In this document: piece after piece, positions 1 through 6,127 of the stretch
Numbering within the stretch: the first letter of the stretch is position 1
Layout: each line of letters begins with the position of its first letter
Assembly (NCBI GenBank): GCA_947097635.1
Contig: CAMURW010000029.1
Span: 1 to 10,684, forward strand
Source: an uncultured Bacteroidales bacterium
GTDB taxonomy: Bacteria > Bacteroidota > Bacteroidia > Bacteroidales > P3
Length of the DNA: 10,684 nucleotides
Direction: 5' to 3'
The notes under the pieces: model-generated
Told to the model about the DNA's origin: nothing
Databases searched by the model: none
Seen by the model: the letters and a program-made list of their open reading frames with translations, nothing else
Translations under genes and position numbers: made by a program

Positions 1-2
1 GT

Positions 3-377
3 GCAGTCAATCTTGCGGACACCACCACTGCCAGTATCAGTGGTGCGCAGTGTGCTATGGCACTGAGCAACCTCTCCTGTGTGTACAAAAACACCGGCAA
101 GCTGGATCTCACCAACCTCACCAATCTCAGCAACGCCGCCGTCGTGGTGCAGGCTGCCAGCAACCTAAAGCAACACAAGTCTTACAAGGCCTACCAAACC
201 TGTTTTGTAACGGGCATGCTCACGGGTAGCAACGGCAACCTCACTCAGGCGGTCGCCAACGCCATGATGACCACTCTGTTGAACAGCGCCAATCTCACGC
301 AGGAGAGACTGAACAACGCCTCCACCAAAGCGCAGATAGCGGAGGCTATCATTAACTTGCTGACGCAGATGAATTAG
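3..377 (+). CDS. C-terminal part of an unrecognised protein (5' end outside window)
   Basis: The frame is open from the first complete codon at position 3 to a TAG stop at 375-377, so this is the last ~124 residues of a longer gene. The ATG at 57 is internal to the frame and is not good evidence for a start. The protein is rich in Asn, Leu, Thr and Ala and is predicted to be mostly helical and soluble, with phrases such as KLDLTNLTNLSN and a helical C-terminus ending AIINLLTQMN. It has three Cys residues and no membrane segment in the visible part. The composition would suit a secreted or lipoprotein-type Bacteroidetes protein, but the N-terminus that would show a signal peptide is missing. 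I do not recognise the family. It is the only clear gene on the plus strand, converges on the DUF389 gene and is followed by a good terminator, which supports it being real. Confidence 0.6.
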   Translation, partial: AVNLADTTTASISGAQCAMALSNLSCVYKNTGKLDLTNLTNLSNAAVVVQAASNLKQHKSYKAYQTCFVTGMLTGSNGNLTQAVANAMMTTLLNSANLTQERLNNASTKAQIAEAIINLLTQMN

Positions 378-412
378 TTAACGTGCAGTTCTGCGAACGT
401 TGTTTCGCAACG

Positions 413-463
413 AGAAAGACGCGTTTCTCTTCCACCAAGGAAGTAGGGACGCGTCTTTCTTTT
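413..463 (+). terminator. Intrinsic terminator after the left-edge gene
   Basis: A perfect 12-bp inverted repeat, AGAAAGACGCGT at 413-424 and ACGCGTCTTTCT at 449-460, encloses a 24-nt loop and is followed by a short T run at 461-463 that extends the T-rich arm. It lies 36 nt after the stop codon of the plus-strand gene, where a terminator is expected. The large loop is unusual, but the stem is long and exact. The minus-strand side has no T tract, so it probably acts for the plus-strand gene only. Confidence 0.75.
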
Positions 464-570
464 ACAAGAAATCCTCTGTAATAATAGTGAAAAGGGGATA
501 AAACGAATTCATTTTTTCTGTTTCTAGTCGCCTCGGGAATGTTGCCCGCAGTGCGGCGTTGCCCAGATGA

Positions 571-1875
571 TCAGCGTACCACAACTTCCAGTGAGTCGTT
601 CCGTGCACGCATGCGCAACCATTCCGTCAGGTGTGCGTGGTCAGTCCTTCCTTTCAGGGTAACAAGCGCCACCATCGCCGCTGTATCACCGTCGGAGATG
701 CGTCCCATGCGGATATCCCTCACCGTGGGGAACAGCAACGCCGCCTCCTGGTTAATCTGGCCTGCGAGGATACGTTCTTCGTCGTAGGTGTCCAGCTTGC
801 GCTGTGCGGACATTAGTTGCTGCGAGAGCTGCAGACGCTCCTTTTCGGCAATGGAGGCCATGTTGTTGATATGCATGGTAAGAGCATCGATGTTCTCGGC
901 ATCGGAACCCTGTATGATATTCAGTGCATAGCCTCCCAGATCATAGTATTTCATGCGGCGCTTGGCATCGGCAATCTCCTCCTCGGCGATGTTGCGTCCC
1001 ACGAGTACCACTCGCACCGTGTCTTTTTCGGCAGTGGCGGAAAGCAGTTGTGTGCCAGGCTTTCGCAGCTCCTGCTTGACGAATTTTTGTACGTTGGCGT
1101 TGAGTACTTCGTTGATGCCAATGTTCCACGTCATTATTGCGGCGGGGACAATGGCAACAATTAGTAGTATGGTGATGAAGTTGTGTGCCCGTTTTTCGCG
1201 GGCAGGGGCGATGTCGTGCTTCTTCTCGAACTTCAGCAACTTCACTCCTAGCCATGTACTGAGGGCGATGAATACGGTGTTAATGAAGAATAGGTAGAAT
1301 GCGCCGAGGAAATAGTTTAACTGCCATGTGGCTAGGCCGAACCCTGCGGTGCACAAAGGAGGCATCAGTGCAGTGGCGATGGCCACGCCAGGTATCACCT
1401 GCCCTTTGCCCTTTGTTGTCAGTGCCAGCACACCTGCTGCGCCGCCGAAGAAGGCAATCAGCACGTCGTAGATGGAGGGTTGAGTGCGCGCCAGCAGTTC
1501 CGAGCGAGCCTCGTTGATAGGCGAGATAAGGAAGAAGAACGTCGCGGTAGACACGCTGATGAGCACAGCTACGCCAAAGTTCTTCAGACAGCGTTTCAGC
1601 AGGTCGAAGTCGTTGGTGCCTATGGCCAGTCCCATGCCAATGATTGGGCCCATCAGCGGCGAGATAAGCATGGCACCGATGATTACTGCCGTGGAGTTGG
1701 TGTTCAGTCCCAGAGAGGCGATGAGGATGGCAAACATCAGTATCCACAGGCGCGGCCCGCGGAAAGCTACGTCAGCCATTACTTGCACCGTCACATCGGC
1801 TTCGGCCTCGCGGTAGCTCGTCAGGCTGAAATAGCCCCGCGCTTCAGCTAATAAGTTTCGCAAATCTATTTCCAT
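571..1875 (-). CDS. DUF389 family (TIGR00341-like) multi-pass membrane protein
   Basis: Predicted 434-residue inner-membrane protein of the DUF389 family, whose function is not established. Residues 41-86 carry the family hallmark, with GLNTNSTAVIIGAMLISPLM followed by a Gly-rich stretch. Hydrophobic segments lie near residues 43-58, 62-86, 100-118, 137-153, 159-180, 188-213 and 234-250. The last ~180 residues are hydrophilic: a mixed alpha/beta region, a probable coiled coil near 340-366, and an end that resembles a small soluble domain. I chose the ATG at 1875 (MEIDLRNLLA). The in-frame ATG at 1935 would add 20 residues (MATNVDSSTP...) that look unlike the family and extend toward the glutathione peroxidase remnant. 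No convincing promoter was found just upstream. The gene is intact, unlike its two upstream neighbours. Family assignment is firm; transport or signalling roles would be guesswork. Confidence 0.9.
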   Translation of the reverse strand: MEIDLRNLLAEARGYFSLTSYREAEADVTVQVMADVAFRGPRLWILMFAILIASLGLNTNSTAVIIGAMLISPLMGPIIGMGLAIGTNDFDLLKRCLKNFGVAVLISVSTATFFFLISPINEARSELLARTQPSIYDVLIAFFGGAAGVLALTTKGKGQVIPGVAIATALMPPLCTAGFGLATWQLNYFLGAFYLFFINTVFIALSTWLGVKLLKFEKKHDIAPAREKRAHNFITILLIVAIVPAAIMTWNIGINEVLNANVQKFVKQELRKPGTQLLSATAEKDTVRVVLVGRNIAEEEIADAKRRMKYYDLGGYALNIIQGSDAENIDALTMHINNMASIAEKERLQLSQQLMSAQRKLDTYDEERILAGQINQEAALLFPTVRDIRMGRISDGDTAAMVALVTLKGRTDHAHLTEWLRMRARNDSLEVVVR

Positions 1876-1988
1876 TGTATATAGAATAACGCAGAGAAGC
1901 GACTTTGGTGTAGAACTGTCAACATTCGTTGCCATACAACTTTATGATAGTCCTCAAGGCATCCTGCTGCGTTATTGGAGTTATAGGT

Positions 1989-2328
1989 CTTCTTGCTTTT
2001 GAGATATTTGAAGAGTTCAGTGGCATTCTCGCCGTTGACGTCAATCTTTTCGTACTGCGGTAACTCCGTGCCGAACTTAAGGGTACAGAAATTGGAGATT
2101 TCCTCGTCAGGGTTAGGAGTCTGGTCAGCAAACTGGTTGCATTGAAAGTCGAGAATTTCGAAACCACGGTCACGGTACTTCTTGTACATGGCTTACAACT
2201 CCTCGTACTGGGGAGTGAAGCCACAGTCAGTGGCGGTGTTGACGATAAGCAACACCTTGCCCTGATATTTTTCTAATGTCTCTTTCTCACTTTTTTGTGA
2301 GGACTTTTATTGTATAAATGTCGTTCAT
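1989..2328 (-). pseudogene. Glutathione peroxidase family, broken
   Basis: Remains of a glutathione/thiol peroxidase gene. The start MNDIYTIKVLTKK (ATG at 2328) runs into TGA at 2289-2287 beside a run of six A (plus-strand T at 2291-2296). A one-base shift there opens the true continuation, EKETLEKYQGKVLLIVNTAT then DCGFTPQYEEL, which holds the peroxidatic Cys in CGFT. An in-frame TAA at 2195-2193 replaces a codon that is probably Gln in relatives (EEL-stop-AMYKKYRDRG). The frame then gives FEILDFQCNQF, where the family has FPCNQF, followed by DEEI, FGTELPQYEKIDVNGEN and LFKYLKSKK. Homology stops at about 1989. The C-terminal third, including the conserved Trp of the WNF motif, is absent; family proteins are about 160-185 residues. 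Frameshift, nonsense codon, motif change and missing end together indicate a dead gene rather than a sequencing error. It lies 30 nt downstream of the SDR remnant. Confidence 0.9.
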
Positions 2329-2358
2329 AATAAGAATGGTTTTATCAATTATTTGTTG

Positions 2359-2777
2359 CTATTTATTATCTTCATCCGCCAAACATTTATATTTGCCTTC
2401 GTCCACAATGGGGTACAGTTCGATGAACTCGCCTTGATGGCTTTTGCCGTCTCCTATGATTTCTGCCACTTTACGACCGATGATGTCGGGCTGATGCACG
2501 CCGGGGCCGCTATAATGGTCGTTGAGGTCGGTGCAGGTGGCACCGGGATTGTATGTCGAAGGGCGGCGGCATCCTGGGTTATTTCCTCGTTCGACGAGAG
2601 GTCCACGTGCATCCAGCCTGCCACATTTACACTGTCGGCCTTCAGTGTGTCCATAGCCTTCAGCGCACACGTGCCGTTGCGTGCGCCGATAACAACCTGC
2701 CACCCCTCTTTTCCCAGATGACGACTTATCTCATAGCCAATGCCCTTGTTGGCGCCTGTCACTAATGCAGTTTTCAT
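2359..2777 (-). pseudogene. Short-chain dehydrogenase/reductase, internal deletion
   Basis: The ATG at 2777 begins a clear SDR N-terminus: MKTALVTGANKGIGYEI, the TGxxxGxG dinucleotide-binding motif at residues 7-14, then WQVVIGARN and VDLSSNEE (Asp59). At about 2550-2558 the frame loses homology. In another frame the SDR C-terminus resumes at once: YNPGATCTDLNDHYSGPGVH, followed by GRKVAEI, KSHQGEFIELYPIVDEGK and a TAG at 2361-2359. Roughly 100-120 residues of a normal ~245-residue enzyme are missing, including the NNAG motif and the Ser-Tyr-xxx-Lys catalytic residues, and the two halves are out of frame. The simplest reading is an internal deletion. No enzyme activity is expected. A promoter-like sequence remains upstream (2799-2828). 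Confidence 0.9.
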
Positions 2778-2798
2778 TTTTGCAACTATTTTATAGAT

Positions 2799-2828
2799 AA
2801 AACGTAGTTTTCACCGAATTATTGCCAA
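2799..2828 (-). promoter_or_regulatory. Candidate Bacteroidetes promoter for the SDR-GPx remnant
   Basis: On the minus strand a TTG (2828-2826) is followed after 19 nt by TACGTTTT (2806-2799), close to the Bacteroidetes primary sigma pattern TTG-N19/21-TAnnTTTG. It lies 22 nt upstream of the SDR ATG at 2777. The final G of the -7 box is missing, so this is a good but not perfect match. A perfect palindrome begins 2 nt upstream of the -33 element. Confidence 0.45.
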
Positions 2829-2830
2829 GG

Positions 2831-2854
2831 CAGCGGAAGAATATTCTTCCGCTG
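2831..2854. repeat. Perfect 24-bp palindrome
   Basis: The half-site CAGCGGAAGAAT (2831-2842) is followed directly by its exact reverse complement (2843-2854), with no spacer. It abuts the candidate -33 element of the SDR promoter (2826-2828) and is ~200 bp past the korB stop. It could be an operator for a dimeric regulator, or as RNA a hairpin ending transcription from korAB. Neither strand has a T tract directly after it, so a simple intrinsic terminator is not well supported. Confidence 0.6.
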
Positions 2855-3054
2855 TCTCGTTGCCAGTTTTTCATTCTCCCACGGAAGATACTGAGACGTG
2901 TAGGGACTCCGCATCCACTGAAACTTAATCCTCCTACAAGCCTGACACAGTATGCCTATCATCAATGTGACACGTGCCGGCTCAATGAAAAAGTGACACA
3001 GTAGCGTTGGTACGCACACTGAATCACTTTTCTAATGCTGGGGTATGAGCAGCG
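2855..3054. other. Gene-free spacer downstream of korB
   Basis: No coding region is supported here. The short open frames on both strands have no recognisable protein character, and their shared RQRKNILPL string comes only from the palindrome next to this spacer. The stretch contains TGACAC at 2943, 2968 and 2994, about 25 nt apart, two of them as TGACACAGTA. A weak stem (GCTG...CAGC, around 3037-3053) just after the korB stop could contribute to termination but has no good T tract. Confidence 0.4.
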
Positions 3055-4089
3055 TTATTTCACTTCCCATGTGTCGCCGCTGTTCAGCAGGTCGTCCACG
3101 CATTTATATTTAGCGTTGGCTTTGCATTCGTCCATCTGGTTTTCGTAGAGGGTAGTGTAAGTGGCTTTCTCCACATTGCGTATCACGCCGAACGCCACGG
3201 GCAGGTCGCCGTGCATGCGGGCCAGCATCATGTGGATGCCGGTGTCCTCGGTGGTGGAATCATGGATCATGATGTCGTCCATGGTGATTCCGTTCTCGCC
3301 GATAGCCACAGCTTCCAAGCAACGTCCATTGAAGCGCAGGCCTTTATCGCGTTTTTTGCCGAAAATCATGGGCTTGCCCTGCTCCAGCACGATGGTGCGG
3401 TCGTCGCGCCACTCGCGGTTCAGTATGGCATCGTGGGTGCCGTTGTTGAAAATCATGCAGTTCTGCAGCACTTCCACAACGCTAGCACCGTCGTGGTGGG
3501 CGGCTTCTTCCATGATGGCGGTGGTGAGAGTGGGGTTTACATCCATGGCGCGTGCGAAAAATGTACCCTGTGCACCCATGATGAGTTCACCTGGGTTGAA
3601 AGGATAATCGATGGTGCCAAAGGGGCTGGTCTTGGTGATCTGACCGAACTTGGTGGTGGGGCTGTACTGACCTTTGGTGAGACCATAGATTTCGTTGTTG
3701 AAAATAGTGACGTTGACATCCAAGTTGCGACGCACCAGATGGATGAGGTGGTTGCCTCCGATGGCCATACTGTCGCCGTCGCCCATGTTTATCCACACGC
3801 TCAGCGAGGGGTTGGCAAGCTTGATGCCGGTAGCAATGGCACAAGCGCGGCCATGTATGCTGTGGAAGCCGTATGTGTCCACATAATAGGGGATACGGCT
3901 GCTGCAACCGATGCCAGATACCATGCACACGTTGTCCTTCTCATAGTGCGTCTTGGGGAAGACATTGAGTAGGGAAGCCAGGATGGCATGGTCGCCGCAA
4001 CCAGGACACCATTTCACCATCTGGTCGCTGGCGAAATCATTTCTAGTATATGCTTTGTCCGTCTTGGGGACGAAATGTCTTTGTTCCAT
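3055..4089 (-). CDS. korB: 2-oxoacid:ferredoxin oxidoreductase, beta subunit (probably 2-oxoglutarate)
   Basis: A 344-residue beta subunit, which binds thiamine pyrophosphate and works with KorA to convert a 2-oxoacid, CoA and oxidised ferredoxin to acyl-CoA, CO2 and reduced ferredoxin in the cytoplasm. Visible signatures are WCPGCGDHAI (27-36), GIGCSSRIPYY (59-69), HGRACAIATGIKLANP (79-94), the TPP/Mg motif GDGDSMAIGG (103-112) and NNEIYGLTKGQYSPTT (131-146). The length is normal for the family and the gene is intact. The ATG at 4089 starts MEQRHFVPKT; no strong Shine-Dalgarno is present, as usual in Bacteroidetes. The gene follows korA after 92 nt and probably shares its transcript. 2-Oxoglutarate is preferred over pyruvate as substrate because the separate-beta, fused gamma-alpha layout is typical of Kor enzymes. 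Substrate choice cannot be proved from sequence. Confidence 0.93.
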   Translation of the reverse strand: MEQRHFVPKTDKAYTRNDFASDQMVKWCPGCGDHAILASLLNVFPKTHYEKDNVCMVSGIGCSSRIPYYVDTYGFHSIHGRACAIATGIKLANPSLSVWINMGDGDSMAIGGNHLIHLVRRNLDVNVTIFNNEIYGLTKGQYSPTTKFGQITKTSPFGTIDYPFNPGELIMGAQGTFFARAMDVNPTLTTAIMEEAAHHDGASVVEVLQNCMIFNNGTHDAILNREWRDDRTIVLEQGKPMIFGKKRDKGLRFNGRCLEAVAIGENGITMDDIMIHDSTTEDTGIHMMLARMHGDLPVAFGVIRNVEKATYTTLYENQMDECKANAKYKCVDDLLNSGDTWEVK

Positions 4090-4106
4090 AAATAAACTTC
4101 GTTTGT

Positions 4107-4177
4107 CAATTAGAAATTAGCAATGAAAATGTCGCACCGCGAGACGGTTCTTTACTCATTACTAACATTATTAATTG
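4107..4177 (-). promoter_or_regulatory. Predicted RNA stem-loop in the korA-korB spacer
   Basis: The 92-nt spacer can fold on the minus-strand transcript. CAATTA (4177-4172) pairs with TAATTG (4112-4107). After a 6x4 internal loop, TTAGTAATGA (4165-4156) pairs with TCATTGCTAA (4126-4117) over 10 bp, the only irregularity being a U-G wobble. A small TCGC/GCGA hairpin sits in the loop. It lies between the korA stop and korB start, so it could stabilise the korA message or adjust korB expression. It could also be an ordinary AT-rich intergenic repeat. Confidence 0.4.
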
Positions 4178-4181
4178 AAAA

Positions 4182-6023
4182 TTATTCCTCATTCATAATT
4201 TTCGTGAAGCAGTCTTTCAGCTCGGTGACGGTGAAGGGCTGGCCCATAATCTTGTTGTACTGACGCATGGGGCATTCGGAGAACTGTGTACGCAGATACC
4301 CCAGGAACTGGCCGTCGTTCAGCTCGCACACTACAATCTTCTTGTAGCGGTGCAGAATTTCGCCAGTGTTCTTAGGCAGCGGACAGATGTAGTTGAAGTG
4401 GGTGTATGCCACTTTCTTACCCTCCTTGTTCATCTCGTCCACGGCGAGCGTAAGCGCACCTGCTGTGCCGCCCCAACCTATAACGAGCAATTCGCCATTG
4501 GGGTCGCCTTTCACTTCCTGATCGGGAATGCAGTTGGCCACGCGGGTCACCTTTTCTTGACGGTTTTTCACCATGAGGGCGTGGTTCTCGGGGTCGGTGG
4601 ACAGAACGCCGTCGGGGTTCTTCTCCAGTCCGCCTACGCGGTGCGTGAGACCTGGGGTGCCAGGCAGTGCCCATTCGCGAACGTAGGTAACGGGGTCGCG
4701 ACGGAAAGGCTTATAGTTGGGATCATTGGGTTTGGCCAGACGCGGTGTGATGCTGGGAAGGTCATCCACCTTGGGGATGCGGAACAACTGGCTGCCGTTG
4801 CCCAGATAACCGTCGCTGAGGAAGATGACAGGAGTCATGTGTTCTAAAGCAAGTTTGGCAGCATTGTAAGCCCAATAGAAGCAATTGGCGCTGCTGCTGG
4901 CGGCCACCACTACAAGGGGGGCTTCGCCGTTGCGGCCATAGAGTGCCTGGTTTAGGTCGCTCTGCTCTGTCTTGGTGGGTAGACCAGTGCTGGGACCGCC
5001 ACGCTGGACATCCACCAGCACGAGGGGCAACTCCGTCATCACGGCGAGACCCAAAGCCTCGCTCTTCAGACTGAGACCGGGACCGCTGGTGCTGGTGCAT
5101 GCCAGCGCGCCAGCATAGCTGGCTCCGATGGCGCTGCAGATACCTGCGATCTCGTCCTCGGCCTGAAATACGCGTACGCCGAGACCTTTGTGCTTGGACA
5201 GCTCCACCATCACGTCCGTGGCGGGGGTGATGGGATAACTGCCTAGGAACAGACGACGTCCGCTGCGCTCGCTGGCGGCCATCAGCCCCCAGGCGGTAGC
5301 CACATTGCCAGTGATGTTGCGGTAACGGCCGGCGGGCATCTTGGCCTTGTTCACGTTGATAATCTTGCTGTGGATGAGCTCCAGCTTGTCAGCATATTCG
5401 TAACCTTCGGAGAGGACGGCCTTGTTCAGTGCCACCACCTCAGGTTTCTTGGCGAATTTGCGTTCCAGATAGGTGTTGGTGTGGTCCAGCGTCTTGTCCG
5501 TGAGGAAGAAGATGATGCCGAGGGCAAACATATTACGGCATTTGTCGTACATGGCCTTGGTGGCACCATGCTCCTTGCCGATGCGCTCGGTGAAAGAGGT
5601 GATGGGTGCGCGTACGATGGTGTAGTCGCGTTCAAACTCCTCAGTGAATGGATCGTCGGTGTAGCCAGCTTTTTTCAGAGCATCCTCGGTGAAGGTGTCA
5701 ATATCCACGATTACGGTGGCACCTTTCTTGGCCCATTTCAGGTTGCTCTTGAAACTGGCGGGATTCATGGCCACGAGAATGTCGGCCAGGTCGCCACTGC
5801 TGTAGATTTTGCTGCCCACGTGCACCTGGTAGCCGGAGACACCGGCGATGGTATTGTGGGGAGCACGGATTTCCGCAGGGTAGTCGGGAAACGTAGCAAT
5901 GTCGTTACCCGTCAAGGCGCTAGCATCGGAGAAAAGCGTACCGCTCAGCTGCATGCCGTCACCGGAATCGCCTGCAAATCGGATGACGATGTCATCCTTA
6001 TTAGTTATTTGATTTTCAGACAT
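4182..6023 (-). CDS. korA: 2-oxoacid:ferredoxin oxidoreductase, fused gamma-alpha subunit (probably 2-oxoglutarate)
   Basis: A 613-residue cytoplasmic subunit in which a gamma domain (about residues 10-190) is fused ahead of the alpha domain. The gamma part has IRFAGDSGDGMQLSG (14-28) and FPDYPAEIRAP (45-55). The alpha pyrimidine-binding region shows SYPITPATD (262-270), FQAEDE (286-291), TSTSGPGLSL (310-319) and QRGGPSTGLPTKTEQSDL (340-357). The C-terminal part has VIGWGGT and the region common to Kor and Por alpha chains. With KorB it would link oxidation of 2-oxoglutarate to ferredoxin reduction, supplying succinyl-CoA, or run in reverse in anaerobes. The start at 6023 (MSENQITNKD) lies ~40 nt after a strong promoter match. 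The gene is intact and full length. No separate ferredoxin-like delta subunit is present in the window. Confidence 0.94.
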   Translation of the reverse strand: MSENQITNKDDIVIRFAGDSGDGMQLSGTLFSDASALTGNDIATFPDYPAEIRAPHNTIAGVSGYQVHVGSKIYSSGDLADILVAMNPASFKSNLKWAKKGATVIVDIDTFTEDALKKAGYTDDPFTEEFERDYTIVRAPITSFTERIGKEHGATKAMYDKCRNMFALGIIFFLTDKTLDHTNTYLERKFAKKPEVVALNKAVLSEGYEYADKLELIHSKIINVNKAKMPAGRYRNITGNVATAWGLMAASERSGRRLFLGSYPITPATDVMVELSKHKGLGVRVFQAEDEIAGICSAIGASYAGALACTSTSGPGLSLKSEALGLAVMTELPLVLVDVQRGGPSTGLPTKTEQSDLNQALYGRNGEAPLVVVAASSSANCFYWAYNAAKLALEHMTPVIFLSDGYLGNGSQLFRIPKVDDLPSITPRLAKPNDPNYKPFRRDPVTYVREWALPGTPGLTHRVGGLEKNPDGVLSTDPENHALMVKNRQEKVTRVANCIPDQEVKGDPNGELLVIGWGGTAGALTLAVDEMNKEGKKVAYTHFNYICPLPKNTGEILHRYKKIVVCELNDGQFLGYLRTQFSECPMRQYNKIMGQPFTVTELKDCFTKIMNEE

Positions 6024-6066
6024 TACACTATGTATTTTCTTGTATTGTTGCTATAATTCGGAACTG

Positions 6067-6096
6067 CAAAGATAGTATTTTTTTTTAACTTGGCAA
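6067..6096 (-). promoter_or_regulatory. Bacteroidetes-type promoter for korAB
   Basis: On the minus strand TTG (6096-6094) is followed after exactly 19 nt by TATCTTTG (6074-6067), a full match to the Bacteroidetes sigma consensus TTG-N19-TAnnTTTG. An A/T-rich spacer separates the boxes. The predicted transcript would begin near 6060, giving a leader of about 37 nt before the korA ATG at 6023. It lies in the gap after the CARF-nuclease stop (6128), so korAB probably has its own promoter. Confidence 0.85.
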
Positions 6097-6127
6097 CGAA
6101 AAGAAGAAAAACAGCACAATTAATGAA

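Noticed and set aside
392..412. Two overlapping small hairpins before the terminator (TGCGAA/TTCGCA and CGTTG/CAACG)
   Set aside because: Stems of only 5-6 bp after a stop codon are likely chance. No sign of an attenuator for a downstream plus-strand gene was seen.
541..564. Direct repeat GTTGCCC and a 4-bp CCGC/GCGG stem after the DUF389 stop
   Set aside because: Too short, and there is no T tract on the minus strand, so a terminator is not supported.
571..1935. Upstream ATG at 1935 for the DUF389 protein
   Set aside because: The extra 20 residues extend toward the peroxidase remnant and do not resemble the N-terminus of the family.
1919..1988. Possible peroxidase C-terminus in another frame (ending IIKLYGNEC)
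   Set aside because: It lacks the expected WNF Trp motif and other C-terminal features. I could not recognise any family, so it is left outside the pseudogene.
2819..3019. Short open frames on both strands between SDR and korB
   Set aside because: Their shared RQRKNILPL string is produced by the palindrome being read on both strands. Nothing supports translation.
3211..3972. Long plus-strand open frame antisense to korB
   Set aside because: It lies wholly inside korB, whose motifs are unmistakable. The translation is rich in His and Val with no known domain, as expected from codon bias on the opposite strand.
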